Shown piece after piece: positions 44,894 to 53,912 of a stretch of DNA of 64,000 nt. The stretch is from contig NZ_WFLJ01000003.1 of the NCBI RefSeq assembly GCF_009208735.1, forward strand, positions 186,001-250,000, given 5' to 3'. The stretch comes from Janthinobacterium rivuli (lineage in GTDB: Bacteria; Pseudomonadota; Gammaproteobacteria; Burkholderiales; Burkholderiaceae_D). A program made the translations under genes and the position numbers. Below the pieces are notes generated by a model. That model searched no databases, was not told where the DNA came from, and worked only from the letters and a program-made list of their open reading frames with translations. Position 1 is the first letter of the stretch. Each line of letters starts with the position of its first letter.

Positions 44894-46000
44894 ATGGACG
44901 ATAAAAAAGCTGTAGTACCCGCATCGGAAAAAGCCAAGGCGCTCGCCGCCGCACTGGCGCAGATCGAGAAGCAGTTTGGCAAAGGTTCGGTCATGCGCAT
45001 GGATGCCAGCGCGGCGATCGAAGAAGTGCAAGTCGTGTCGACCGGTTCGCTCGGCCTCGATATCGCGCTGGGCGTGGGCGGCTTGCCGCGCGGCCGCGTG
45101 GTGGAAATCTACGGTCCGGAATCGTCGGGTAAAACCACGCTGACCCTGCAAACCATTGCCGAAATGCAAAAACTGGGCGGCACCTGCGCCTTTATCGATG
45201 CGGAGCACGCGCTCGACGTCGGTTACGCGCAAAAGCTGGGCGTGAACCTGCATGAATTGCTGATCTCGCAACCGGATACGGGCGAGCAGGCCCTGGAAAT
45301 CTGCGACGCCCTCGTGCGTTCGGGCAGCGTCGACCTCGTCGTCATCGACTCCGTGGCCGCGCTGACGCCACGCGCCGAGATCGAAGGCGACATGGGCGAT
45401 TCCCTGCCAGGCTTGCAAGCGCGCCTGATGTCGCAAGCCCTGCGCAAGCTGACCGGTTCCATCAACCGCACCAATACCCTGGTCATCTTCATCAACCAGA
45501 TCCGCATGAAGATCGGCGTGATGTTCGGCAGCCCGGAAACGACCACCGGCGGCAATGCGCTGAAATTCTATGCCTCCGTGCGCCTGGATATCCGCCGCAC
45601 CGGCTCGATCAAGTCCGGCGATGAAGTGATCGGCAACGAAACCAAGGTCAAGGTCGTCAAGAACAAGATCGCGCCACCGTTCAAGGAAGCGCACTTCGAC
45701 ATCCTGTACGGCGCCGGCACCTCGCGCGAAGGCGAAATCCTGGACCTGGGCTCGGATGCCAAGATCGTGGAAAAATCCGGTTCGTGGTACAGCTACAACG
45801 GCGAACGCATCGGCCAGGGCAAGGACAACGCCCGCGCCTTCCTGCAAGAGCGCCCTGCGCTGGCGCGCGAAATCGAAAACAAGGTCCGCGCTTCGCTGGG
45901 CGTGCGCGAACTGCCGCCGCTGGCTGCTGAAAAGCCGGAAAAAGCGGATAAGGCCGCCGACAAGGCTGCCAAGGCTGCGGAAGCCAAGGCCGCCGAGTAA
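44894..46000 (+). CDS. recA: Recombinase A
   Basis: RecA forms filaments on single-stranded DNA, carries out strand exchange, and triggers LexA self-cleavage. It has 368 residues. Walker A is GPESSGKTT, the MAW motif region is [18 protein letters not shown], and the DNA-binding loops L1 and L2 are present ([38 protein letters not shown]). The C-terminal tail is rich in Lys, Ala and Glu (about residues 340-368) and resembles the acidic regulatory tail of other RecA proteins, though it is more balanced in charge. A LexA box lies upstream and recX downstream. Confidence 0.98.
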   Translation: MDDKKAVVPASEKAKALAAALAQIEKQFGKGSVMRMDASAAIEEVQVVSTGSLGLDIALGVGGLPRGRVVEIYGPESSGKTTLTLQTIAEMQKLGGTCAFIDAEHALDVGYAQKLGVNLHELLISQPDTGEQALEICDALVRSGSVDLVVIDSVAALTPRAEIEGDMGDSLPGLQARLMSQALRKLTGSINRTNTLVIFINQIRMKIGVMFGSPETTTGGNALKFYASVRLDIRRTGSIKSGDEVIGNETKVKVVKNKIAPPFKEAHFDILYGAGTSREGEILDLGSDAKIVEKSGSWYSYNGERIGQGKDNARAFLQERPALAREIENKVRASLGVRELPPLAAEKPEKADKAADKAAKAAEAKAAE

Positions 46001-46009
46001 GCTGCCGTC

Positions 46010-46039
46010 AGCCACCATGCGCGCTTGCGGATGGTGGCT
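46010..46039 (+). terminator. Stem-loop between recA and recX (attenuator-like)
   Basis: AGCCACCAT (46010-46018) pairs with ATGGTGGCT (46031-46039), and CGC/GCG can extend the stem past a G-G mismatch. No T tract follows, so it may reduce rather than end transcription into recX, as described for the recA-recX hairpin of E. coli. It could also stabilise the recA 3' end. Confidence 0.5.
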
Positions 46040-46134
46040 GGCAAGGTGTGACCATGATCGCCGTCCCGCGCTGTTGCGCCGGGCGGCGATTGTGTTTGGG
46101 TGCCGTGATCGTGAAATGAAAGACAAGGTGGTGT

Positions 46135-46590
46135 ATGGCCGCAGTACAACTAAGCCTGAAGGGCAGGGCGCTACGCTTTCTGTCGATGCGCGAGCACAGC
46201 CGCATGGAATTGCGGCGCAAGTTGCAGCGGCATGCGCAGGAAGGCGACGATGTGGAAGCCTTGCTCGACAGCCTGGAGCAAGCCAACTGGCTGTCGCAGG
46301 AGCGCTTTTCCGAGTCGCTGATCCACCGCCGCTCGGCGCGCTTCGGCAACAGTCGCATCATGGCGGAATTGCAAAGTCACGGCATTGGCGGCGAAGCGCT
46401 GCAGGAACTCAAGGCGGGTTTGGCCGAAGGGGAAGTGGCGCGCGCCTGCGAAGTGTGGCGCCGCAAATTCGGGCAAGTGGCGCAGGATGCCGAGCAGCGC
46501 AACAAGCAGATGCGCTTCCTGATGCAGCGCGGTTTTTCCCAGCGCGCCGTGCAGGTGGCCTTGAAGGGGCTGGATCCCGAGGAAGAATAA
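46135..46590 (+). CDS. recX: Regulatory protein RecX
   Basis: RecX binds RecA filaments and limits their growth and coprotease activity. The protein has 151 residues, the usual size, and three helical repeats typical of the family: [46 protein letters not shown] and [29 protein letters not shown] precedes the ATG. It follows recA by 134 bp on the same strand. Confidence 0.94.
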   Translation: MAAVQLSLKGRALRFLSMREHSRMELRRKLQRHAQEGDDVEALLDSLEQANWLSQERFSESLIHRRSARFGNSRIMAELQSHGIGGEALQELKAGLAEGEVARACEVWRRKFGQVAQDAEQRNKQMRFLMQRGFSQRAVQVALKGLDPEEE

Positions 46591-46816
46591 GGCAGGCGCG
46601 GGCATTCCACGGGGTCTGCGGGCGCGACGGCAAAGCCGCTTTCCCGTGTCTCTGGCCTGCCGGTCTGGCCATGCCCGTGCTTCCCCCGCCGTGCCGCCAT
46701 GAAATGGGCTTTCAAACGCCGTCTGTTTCCAGGATGGTGACGCCGTGCGATCGGGTATGCTGGCGCTCGAACGCTGTGCGATGCGCGCAGCACCACTGAT
46801 CGTGACAGGATGCAAG

Positions 46817-48355
46817 ATGAGCAACTGGAATGCCGGCTATATGGCCGAAATCGCCTATACCTATGGCTATTACGAAGAATTGAATCCTTTGCGTCTGCGG
46901 CTGCCCCTGCTGGCCGCCGGCCTTGCCTTGCCTGCCAGTGGCACGGCTTGCGAGCTGGGCTTTGGCCAGGGTATCAGCGCCAACATCCATGCGGCGGCGT
47001 CCGCCACGCGCTGGTATGGCAATGATTTCAATCCATCCCAGGCTGCATTTGCGCAGGAGTTGGCCAGCGCGGCTGGCGCCGGCGCGCAGTTCACGGACGA
47101 ATCGTTCGCGCAGTTTTGCCGCCGCGACGACTTGCCCGATTTCGACTTCATCTGCCTGCACGGGATCTGGAGCTGGGTCTCGGCGGAAAATCGCGCGCTG
47201 ATCGTCGACTTCCTGCGGCGCAAGCTGAAAGTCGGCGGTGTCGTCTTCATCAGTTACAACACCCAGCCAGGCTGGGCCGCAATGATGCCGATGCGCGACC
47301 TGATGGCCGAACATAGCCGCGTCATGAGTGCGCCGGGCCAGGGCGTGCTGGCCAGAGTCGAGGGCGCCATCGGTTTCGTCGACAGGATGATCGCCACGCA
47401 ACCGCGCTACCTGGAGGCCAACCCGCTGCTGGCGGACCGCATCGAAAAGCTCAAGGCGATGGATGGGCATTATCTTGCCCATGAGTATTTCAATGCCGAC
47501 TGGCAGCCGATGGCCTTTTCCAGCGTCGCGGCCATGCTGGGCGAAGCCAAGCTCGAGTTTGCCGCATCCGCCACCTATACCGCTCTGGTCGACATGCTGA
47601 ACCTGACGGCCGAGCACCAGCAATTCCTGGCCGAGATACCCGATCCCATCTTCCGCGAGACGACGCGCGGCTTCCTTGTCAACGAGCAGTTCCGCAAGGA
47701 TTACTGGGTCAAGGGCGCGCGCAGGCTGACACCGTTCGCCCAGGCCAGTGCCTTGCGGGCCGTGCGCGTGATGCTGGCCGTGCCGCGCGACGAGGTGGTG
47801 TTGAGCGTGCATGGCGTGCTGGGCGACGCCGATATGGATGAGCGCGTGTATGCGCCCGTGCTCGATGCCATGGCCGACCATCGCGTGTACACGATAGGCG
47901 AGCTGGAGCAGCAACTGGCTGGCAGCGAAGCCAACCTGGCCGCCTTGCTGCAGATCATGCTGGTGCTGGTTAGCAAGGGCAGCGTACTGGCTGTCCAGGA
48001 CGAGGCCGACCTCGCCGTGGCGCGGCCGCAGACGGCGCGCCTGAATGCGCACCTGCTGGAACAGGCGCTGGCAAGAACCGATTTGACCATCCTCGCCAGT
48101 CCTCTGACGGGCAGCGGCGTGGCTGTACCGCATTTACAACAGCTATTCCTGTGGGCGAAACTGCAAGGTTGTTTAACGCCGCAAGAATGGGTGCGCGCGA
48201 CATGGCCGGTGTTGCTGCGCCTGAAGCAGTTGCTGACGAAGGGCGGACAGCCCTTGTTGACGGAAGAGGAAAACCTGGCCGAACTGCTGGCGCACGCACA
48301 GCATTTCTCTGCGCGTAACTTGCCCATTTTGCGCATACTGGGCGTGACTGACTGA
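46817..48355 (+). CDS. SAM-dependent methyltransferase with methyltransferase regulatory domain
   Basis: This 512-residue protein has a class I methyltransferase domain: GxGxG-type ACELGFGQGIS near residue 48, acidic residue in WYGNDFNP, and FDFICLHGIWSWVSAENR. A long helical region follows (about 225-310, FSSVAAMLGEAKLEFAASAT) that resembles the methyltransferase regulatory domain family. A C-terminal winged-helix-like part ends the protein. The acceptor is unknown; small molecules, lipids or proteins are all possible. ACAGGA precedes the ATG at 46817. It stands between recX and the DUF2889-sucCD group with 226 and 279 bp gaps, so it is probably its own transcription unit. Confidence 0.85.
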   Translation: MSNWNAGYMAEIAYTYGYYEELNPLRLRLPLLAAGLALPASGTACELGFGQGISANIHAAASATRWYGNDFNPSQAAFAQELASAAGAGAQFTDESFAQFCRRDDLPDFDFICLHGIWSWVSAENRALIVDFLRRKLKVGGVVFISYNTQPGWAAMMPMRDLMAEHSRVMSAPGQGVLARVEGAIGFVDRMIATQPRYLEANPLLADRIEKLKAMDGHYLAHEYFNADWQPMAFSSVAAMLGEAKLEFAASATYTALVDMLNLTAEHQQFLAEIPDPIFRETTRGFLVNEQFRKDYWVKGARRLTPFAQASALRAVRVMLAVPRDEVVLSVHGVLGDADMDERVYAPVLDAMADHRVYTIGELEQQLAGSEANLAALLQIMLVLVSKGSVLAVQDEADLAVARPQTARLNAHLLEQALARTDLTILASPLTGSGVAVPHLQQLFLWAKLQGCLTPQEWVRATWPVLLRLKQLLTKGGQPLLTEEENLAELLAHAQHFSARNLPILRILGVTD

Positions 48356-48634
48356 GGCGCAGCGCCGGCCAGGTTGCCGGTGCTTGCACTCCTGCATTTA
48401 AGTTATTCATACTGCGAATGTTTGTCATTCATTTTGCGATTTTCACTGATAATTTGCAGCAGGCGGCCAGACCAATAAAAAATTATGTTGCGGCGCAACC
48501 GGCGTCCAGTGTGCTACACTTTTAGGGTTTTTGCGGCGCCGCAGGTGCGGTTGCTGTTCGTAGAAGCTGCGAACAGAGTGCTTTAGGCACATGGCTGCTT
48601 ACTAAATTATGGCCGCGCAAGCGGCATCGGTCTT

Positions 48635-49195
48635 ATGCCCCTGTCAACTCCCGTATCCCGGCGCGCCCTCCGGCACTCCCGCGTTATCGACGTCCAAGCG
48701 TATGTGCGCGACGACGGCCTGTGGGATATTGACGCCCATATCACCGACATCAAAAGCTATGACGCGACCCTGGCCTCCGGCCCCCGTCCCGCCGGCTCCC
48801 CTCTGCATGACCTCCACTTGCGCATTACCGTCGATCGCGAACTGAACATTGTCGAGGCCGAAGCTGCCTCCGATGCCGTGCCCTATCCCGGTTTTTGCGA
48901 TACCATCGGCCCCGCTTACCGGGCGCTGATCGGTCTGAATTTATTGAAGAATTTCCGCCGCGACTTGAAACAGCGCCTGGCGGGAATCGCCGGCTGTACC
49001 CATTTGACCGAACTGGCGCAAGTCTTGCCGACTGCGACGGTTCAGGCATTTGCCGGCGATGTCTGGTCGACCCGTGACGGTGAGAATGCTGACTTGTCGC
49101 ATGAAAAGCCGTTTCAACTCGACAAATGCCACGCCTTGCGTACCGATGGCGGGGCAGTTGCACAGTATTACCCGCGCTGGGTAGCCAAGGCGTGA
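48635..49195 (+). CDS. DUF2889 domain protein
   Basis: This is a conserved 186-residue cytoplasmic protein of unknown function, matching DUF2889. Recognisable segments are RRALRHSRVIDVQAYVRDDG, LHDLHLRITVDRELNI, PYPGFCDTIGPAYRALIGLN and GCTHLTELAQVLPTATVQ. The paired Cys/His residues (PGFC, GCTHLTE, DKCHAL) suggest possible metal binding, which is inference. It lies upstream of sucC, a common place in beta-proteobacteria. The 279-bp region before it (48356-48634) holds a small CTGTTCG/CGAACAG hairpin and a TACACT box but no gene. Confidence 0.85.
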   Translation: MPLSTPVSRRALRHSRVIDVQAYVRDDGLWDIDAHITDIKSYDATLASGPRPAGSPLHDLHLRITVDRELNIVEAEAASDAVPYPGFCDTIGPAYRALIGLNLLKNFRRDLKQRLAGIAGCTHLTELAQVLPTATVQAFAGDVWSTRDGENADLSHEKPFQLDKCHALRTDGGAVAQYYPRWVAKA

Positions 49196-49267
49196 CCCCG
49201 GCGCTTTCCTGTTTTTTTTGCACCACTAACCGTATTTTTACACATCAGTATCAGAAGGGAAGCCAGC

Positions 49268-50437
49268 ATGAAAATCCATGAGTATCAAGCCAAAGAAATC
49301 CTCCGGCAGCACGGAGTGACGGTACCACGCGGTATCCCGTGCATGTCCGTCGAAGAAGCCGTCAAGGCTGCGGAAACCCTGGGCGGCCCGGTGTGGGTCG
49401 TCAAGGCGCAGATCCACGCAGGTGGCCGCGGCAAGGGCGGCGGAGTGAAAGTGGCAAAATCGATGGAACAGGTCAAGGAATACGCTGACCAGATCATGGG
49501 CATGCAGCTGATCACGCATCAGACCAGCGCCGAAGGCCAGAAAGTCAACCGCCTGCTGGTGGAAGAAGGCGCCGACATCAAGCAAGAACTGTACGTTTCG
49601 CTGGTCACCGACCGCGTCACCCAGAAAATCGTCCTGATGGCTTCGTCCGAAGGCGGCATGGACATCGAAGAAGTGGCCGAGAGCCACCCTGAGAAAATCC
49701 ACCACGTCACCATCGATCCAGGCGTCGGCCTGACCGATGCCCAGGCAGACGACATCGCGACCAAAATCGGCGTGCCTGCCGGTTCCATCGTCGACGCGCG
49801 CGTCAACCTGCAAGGCCTGTACAAAGCGTACTGGGAAACCGACTGCTCGCTGGCCGAAATCAATCCGCTGATCGTCACCGGCAGCGGCAAGGTCATCGCC
49901 CTGGACGCCAAGTTCAACTTCGACCCGAACGCCCTGTTCCGTCACCCGGAAATCGTCGCCCTGCGCGATCTGGACGAAGAAGATCCAGCTGAAATCGAAG
50001 CGTCGAAATTCGACCTGGCCTACATCTCGCTCGACGGCAACATCGGCTGCCTGGTGAACGGCGCCGGTCTGGCCATGGCCACCATGGACACCATCAAGCT
50101 GTTCGGCGGCGAACCAGCCAACTTCCTGGACGTCGGCGGCGGCGCCACGGCAGAAAAAGTGACCGAAGCGTTCAAGATCATGCTGAAAAACCCAGGCCTG
50201 AAAGCCATCCTGGTGAACATTTTCGGCGGCATCATGCGTTGCGACGTGATCGCCGAAGGCGTCATCGCCGCGGTGAAAGCCGTCTCGCTGAACGTACCGC
50301 TGGTGGTGCGCATGAAGGGCACCAACGAAGACCTGGGCAAGAAGATGCTGGCCGATTCCGGTCTGCCTATCATCGCAGCCGACACCATGGAAGATGCAGC
50401 CAAGAGCGTCGTTGCCGCTGCTGCCGGTCAAGCTTAA
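49268..50437 (+). CDS. sucC: Succinate--CoA ligase subunit beta (ADP-forming)
   Basis: SucC and SucD form the TCA-cycle enzyme that turns succinyl-CoA into succinate while making ATP. SucC (389 residues) begins [17 protein letters not shown], has the ATP-grasp domain ([20 protein letters not shown]), metal-binding EINPL, and the CoA-ligase domain with [11 protein letters not shown] and [24 protein letters not shown] is upstream. sucD follows 13 bp later. Confidence 0.98.
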   Translation: MKIHEYQAKEILRQHGVTVPRGIPCMSVEEAVKAAETLGGPVWVVKAQIHAGGRGKGGGVKVAKSMEQVKEYADQIMGMQLITHQTSAEGQKVNRLLVEEGADIKQELYVSLVTDRVTQKIVLMASSEGGMDIEEVAESHPEKIHHVTIDPGVGLTDAQADDIATKIGVPAGSIVDARVNLQGLYKAYWETDCSLAEINPLIVTGSGKVIALDAKFNFDPNALFRHPEIVALRDLDEEDPAEIEASKFDLAYISLDGNIGCLVNGAGLAMATMDTIKLFGGEPANFLDVGGGATAEKVTEAFKIMLKNPGLKAILVNIFGGIMRCDVIAEGVIAAVKAVSLNVPLVVRMKGTNEDLGKKMLADSGLPIIAADTMEDAAKSVVAAAAGQA

Positions 50438-50450
50438 TTAAGGAATCAAC

Positions 50451-51332
50451 ATGTCCATTCTGATCAATAAAGATACCAAAGTTGTCACCCAAGGGATCAC
50501 CGGCAAGACCGGCCAGTTCCACACCCGCGGTTGCCGCGACTACGCGAACGGCAAAGCTGCCTTCGTGGCAGGCGTGAACCCGAAGAAAGCCGGCGAAGAC
50601 TTCGAAGGCATTCCTATTTTCGCTAACGTCACCGAAGCGAAAAAAGAAACCGGCGCCAACGTTTCCGTGATCTACGTGCCGCCAGCAGGCGCGGCAGCGG
50701 CGATCTGGGAAGCTGTTGAAGCTGAAATGGATCTGGCCATTTGCATCACCGAAGGCATTCCTGTGCGTGACATGATGGTCCTGAAAGACCGCATGGCTAA
50801 AGCCGGCAGCAAAACCTTGCTGCTGGGCCCTAACTGCCCAGGTCTGATCACGCCAGACGAAATCAAGATCGGCATCATGCCAGGTCACATCCATAAAAAA
50901 GGCCGCATCGGCGTGGTGTCGCGTTCGGGTACCCTGACCTATGAAGCAGTGGGTCAATTGACCGCACTGGGCCTGGGCCAATCGTCGGCAGTCGGCATCG
51001 GCGGCGACCCGATCAACGGTCTGAAGCACATCGACATCATGAAGATGTTCAATGATGATCCAGATACCGACGCGGTCATCATGATCGGCGAAATCGGCGG
51101 TCCGGACGAAGCCAACGCTGCTTATTGGATCAAAGACAACATGAAAAAACCGGTCGTCGGCTTCATCGCCGGCGTGACCGCTCCTCCAGGCAAGCGCATG
51201 GGCCACGCCGGCGCGCTGATCTCGGGCGGTGCCGATACGGCACAAGCCAAGCTGGAAATCATGGAAGCCTGCGGCATCACCGTGACCAAAAACCCGTCGG
51301 AAATGGCGCGTCTGCTGAAAGCCATGCTGTAA
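50451..51332 (+). CDS. sucD: Succinate--CoA ligase subunit alpha
   Basis: SucD (293 residues) binds CoA and carries the phosphohistidine. The N-terminal [21 protein letters not shown] is the CoA-binding Rossmann start. [22 protein letters not shown] and [11 protein letters not shown] follow, and the active-site histidine lies in [15 protein letters not shown]. It is preceded by AAGGA and followed by a strong terminator. Confidence 0.98.
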   Translation: MSILINKDTKVVTQGITGKTGQFHTRGCRDYANGKAAFVAGVNPKKAGEDFEGIPIFANVTEAKKETGANVSVIYVPPAGAAAAIWEAVEAEMDLAICITEGIPVRDMMVLKDRMAKAGSKTLLLGPNCPGLITPDEIKIGIMPGHIHKKGRIGVVSRSGTLTYEAVGQLTALGLGQSSAVGIGGDPINGLKHIDIMKMFNDDPDTDAVIMIGEIGGPDEANAAYWIKDNMKKPVVGFIAGVTAPPGKRMGHAGALISGGADTAQAKLEIMEACGITVTKNPSEMARLLKAML

Positions 51333-51355
51333 TTTCAGCCTGGTTCACGCAGTAC

Positions 51356-51383
51356 AAAAAAGGAGCTTCGGCTCCTTTTTTTT
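51356..51383 (+). terminator. Rho-independent terminator after sucD
   Basis: AGGAGC-TTCG-GCTCCT with a UUCG tetraloop, flanked by A upstream and eight T downstream. The A tract makes it partly usable in both directions. Confidence 0.94.
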
Positions 51384-51491
51384 GTCCGCAAGACAGGCCG
51401 ATTCCCGGTCTCGGGCGACGGTGCTGGTCCGAACCGGCCCAAAAGTGTCGCTTTTCTTTCCATGTGTACCGCCGCTGCCCGGGCGCGCCGC

Positions 51492-51507
51492 TGGCATGGC
51501 GCTTGCA
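51492..51507 (+). promoter_or_regulatory. Sigma-54 (RpoN) promoter of the pilin gene
   Basis: TGGCATG-GCGC-TTGCA matches the -24/-12 consensus TGGCACG-N4-TTGCW at all but one position, with the correct spacing. Transcription would start near 51519, about 27 bp before the pilin ATG. Type IV pilin genes are classic RpoN targets, usually through PilR. Confidence 0.75.
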
Positions 51508-51545
51508 CCGTAGCTGGCGTGAGCAATGCACCATGGGAGGATACG

Positions 51546-52010
51546 ATGCGCGCGCAAAGCGGATTTACCCTGATAGAACTGATGATCGTGGTGGCCATCG
51601 CCGGCATCCTGGCGGCCGTGGCCATTCCCCAGTATGGCGACTATACGATGCGGGCCAAGGTCAGCAATGTGCTGGCCGCCGCTGCCCCGTTGAAAACGGC
51701 CGTGGCCCTGTGCGTGCAGGAAAACGGCGGCACCGCTACCGCCTGCAGCACGCCCACCGAGGCCGTGCCCAGCGCCATCCCCAAGTTCAGCCCGACGCGC
51801 GAAGTGGCCAGCGCCACAGTGGACAAGGGCGATATCGTGCTGACCTTGGCGGCCGACCTGGGCACGGGTATCGGTGGACAAACCGTGACGATGACCATGA
51901 AGCCGGGGACGAGTAGCCTGACCTGGTTCAATAGCACTACCGTGACGAATCCGGCGGCGAAGGAAGCGATTACCAAAAACAACATTCCCGACGTGACTCC
52001 GACGCTGTAA
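51546..52010 (+). CDS. Type IV pilin (PilA-like)
   Basis: This is a major or minor type IV pilin of 154 residues. A six-residue leader MRAQSG precedes [22 protein letters not shown], with Glu5 of the mature protein and the hydrophobic helix that anchors and polymerises subunits. Prepilin peptidase would cut after Gly6. Two cysteines (ALCVQE and TACST) are close together in the middle rather than at the C-terminal end, where the usual D-region disulfide lies, so the loop differs from classical PilA. The start follows GGGAGG, and a sigma-54 promoter lies upstream. It may serve twitching or DNA uptake. Confidence 0.92.
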   Translation: MRAQSGFTLIELMIVVAIAGILAAVAIPQYGDYTMRAKVSNVLAAAAPLKTAVALCVQENGGTATACSTPTEAVPSAIPKFSPTREVASATVDKGDIVLTLAADLGTGIGGQTVTMTMKPGTSSLTWFNSTTVTNPAAKEAITKNNIPDVTPTL

Positions 52011-52031
52011 GTGACGCTTGCCAGCCCGGTA

Positions 52032-52754
52032 TCAGACGATTTTTTGCCGGTCCGCGATCAGCGCCTCATAGGTGAGGTTTTGCAGCAGGGTGTAGTGGGT
52101 CGGTTCCAGGTCGATGAATTGCACGCCATACGTATAGATTTCCGCCGCCTCGGCGGCATGGCCATTCGACGGCTTGCCCACGCTGACGTTCTGGATGCGC
52201 GCGCGCGTATTGACGCGCATCTGATGCTTGTTCGGCTGCACCAGCAGGGTAAAGCTGAGCGCCACGCCTTCGTCATCCGGCGTGAGCATGCTGGGCGCCT
52301 CGATCAGCGCGCCCGAGACGCTGAGGTTGACGATAAACACGGGCACGGCCGCCACGTCGCGGTAGCTCAGCTGCGCCGGAATCTCCACCTTGACGCGCAT
52401 GGCCGTGCGCAGGCTGGTGCCCTGGATGGCGTCGGGAAAGCTCAGGTGGACATAATTGAGCGGTCGGCCGAAGATGCGCAGCACGCTGCAGGAAAACGAA
52501 CATACGGTGACGCCGGAAAACACGCGGATGGTCAGCTTGTCACCCTCGTTGAGCACGATCGACGCGCCGTTTTCCATGGGAATCTTGACGATCAAATACT
52601 CATCCTTCACATAGCCGATCACGGTCGAGAAATGCTGGATGGGTTTGATGGTGCGATGCGTGATGAACTGGATGCGTCCCCCCACCTGCAGATGCATGGC
52701 CTCGAATTCGAAGTCCTGGAGCTTGCTTTCCGCGGCGGGCCTGTTGCTAGTCAT
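52032..52754 (-). CDS. YcgR-like PilZ-domain c-di-GMP-binding protein
   Basis: This is a 240-residue cytoplasmic protein with a YcgR-like N-terminal beta domain (about residues 15-110) and a C-terminal PilZ domain. The c-di-GMP-binding residues are present: RxxxR in RTAMR and N/DxSxxG in VNLSVSGALIEA. Such proteins brake flagella or tune pili when c-di-GMP is high. It is convergent with the pilin gene, 21 bp away. The ATG at 52754 is preferred. In-frame starts at 52793 and 52814 would add 13 or 20 residues without clear ribosome-binding sites. Confidence 0.88.
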   Translation of the reverse strand: MTSNRPAAESKLQDFEFEAMHLQVGGRIQFITHRTIKPIQHFSTVIGYVKDEYLIVKIPMENGASIVLNEGDKLTIRVFSGVTVCSFSCSVLRIFGRPLNYVHLSFPDAIQGTSLRTAMRVKVEIPAQLSYRDVAAVPVFIVNLSVSGALIEAPSMLTPDDEGVALSFTLLVQPNKHQMRVNTRARIQNVSVGKPSNGHAAEAAEIYTYGVQFIDLEPTHYTLLQNLTYEALIADRQKIV

Positions 52755-52883
52755 CCGATGCTCATTTGAATATTGTCGACTCGCAGTATGCATGATTTCT
52801 TGATGAAAAAGCACTCATATCAATGAAATTCATATTGGCCTGGAAAAAAGCCTTCGGCCTGTGCTCGTGCGCGGCGCAGGTTT

Positions 52884-52889
52884 TATAAT
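52884..52889 (+). promoter_or_regulatory. Perfect -10 box (TATAAT)
   Basis: A consensus TATAAT in the divergent region in front of the small membrane protein gene. The -35 position is poor, and transcription would start near 52896, 22 bp before the ATG. Confidence 0.4.
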
Positions 52890-52917
52890 TGCATTAATAT
52901 TGACGAATGAAAATCTT

Positions 52918-53298
52918 ATGCCGCGCAGCTACTTCTGGACCATGTTGTTCCTGATCCTGCATCAAATCGACGCCGCCTACTGCAAAGAGTGGGAGATGTT
53001 TCAGTTTCCTGGCGGCGTCCAGGGTTTCCTGGCGTTTAATCTGGCGGCCATTTCGCTGGTGCTGGTCGGTTACCGGCACGTGCTGCTGAACACCACGCAG
53101 GCGCCGTGGTATGCGGCAGTGTGCGCCGCGCTGGGCGTGGGCACCTTCCTGATCCACGCCGGCTTCGCGCTGGCGGGACAGGAACAGTTCCACTTGCCGC
53201 TGTCCGTGGCCATCATCGCGCTGTGCCTGGCATGCGCCGCCTGGCTGCTGCGCGACTTGCGCCGGGTCAGGGGCCAGCTGGCGCGCCAGGCAACATGA
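52918..53298 (+). CDS. Small four-helix membrane protein, possibly DUF6713
   Basis: This is a 126-residue protein with about four hydrophobic segments. The first contains LFLILHQIDAAYCKEWEMF, which recalls small membrane proteins with an HxxDAxxxxEW motif (DUF6713, from memory). No function is known to me. The C-terminus is basic (RDLRRVRGQLARQ) and probably cytoplasmic. The ATG at 52918 follows a consensus TATAAT box; a GTG 57 bases upstream would lie before that box. Its stop directly abuts the stop of convergent moaC. Confidence 0.6.
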   Translation: MPRSYFWTMLFLILHQIDAAYCKEWEMFQFPGGVQGFLAFNLAAISLVLVGYRHVLLNTTQAPWYAAVCAALGVGTFLIHAGFALAGQEQFHLPLSVAIIALCLACAAWLLRDLRRVRGQLARQAT

Positions 53299-53805
53299 TT
53301 ACACCTCGGCGTGCCAGTCGCCCGACTTGCCGCCATGCTTTTCCAGCACGCGCACGTTCGTCATGACCATGCCGCGGTCGACGGCCTTGCACATGTCATA
53401 AATTGTCAGCAAGCCGATTTGCACGGACGTGAGCGCTTCCATTTCCACGCCCGTCTTGCCCGTCGTGTCGACCTGGGCGCGGCAGTGCACGCTGTTGGCC
53501 GCTTCGTCCACTTCGAAGTCGACGGTGACGCGCGTCAGGGCCAGCGGGTGGCACAGGGGGATCAGGTCGCTGGTGCGCTTGGCGCCCATGATGGCGGCGA
53601 TGCGGGCGATGCCCAGCACGTCGCCCTTTTTCGCATTGCCGGAAATGATCAAGGCCAGGGTGGCGGGCTGCATGCGGATGGTGCCGGTGGCCACGGCGCT
53701 GCGGCGCGTGTCTTCCTTGCTGCCCACGTCCACCATGTGGGCCTGGCCCGTGGCGTCGAAATGGGTCAGTTCCCCGGCGGGGGCTTGCTTGTCTGCTGTT
53801 GTCAT
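53299..53805 (-). CDS. moaC: Cyclic pyranopterin monophosphate synthase
   Basis: MoaC completes formation of cyclic pyranopterin monophosphate, the first intermediate of molybdopterin. It has 168 residues. Typical blocks are [66 protein letters not shown] and [11 protein letters not shown]. The ATG at 53805 gives a family-like N-terminus. An ATG 36 bases upstream is also in frame, and neither has a clear Shine-Dalgarno sequence. Confidence 0.95.
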   Translation of the reverse strand: MTTADKQAPAGELTHFDATGQAHMVDVGSKEDTRRSAVATGTIRMQPATLALIISGNAKKGDVLGIARIAAIMGAKRTSDLIPLCHPLALTRVTVDFEVDEAANSVHCRAQVDTTGKTGVEMEALTSVQIGLLTIYDMCKAVDRGMVMTNVRVLEKHGGKSGDWHAEV

Positions 53806-53912
53806 GGCGTCAAAATAGGTGAGGAGTGGGGGGCGCGGCATGCCGGGTCACGCCGTCATGCCACTGGCATGGTGCATGCTTGTTGCGTGGGAATGGGCGC
53901 CGCTAACAAGGT

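Noticed and set aside
46591..46816. Terminator after recX from GGCAGGC and GCCTGCC about 60 bp apart
   Set aside because: The arms are short and far apart and no T tract follows.
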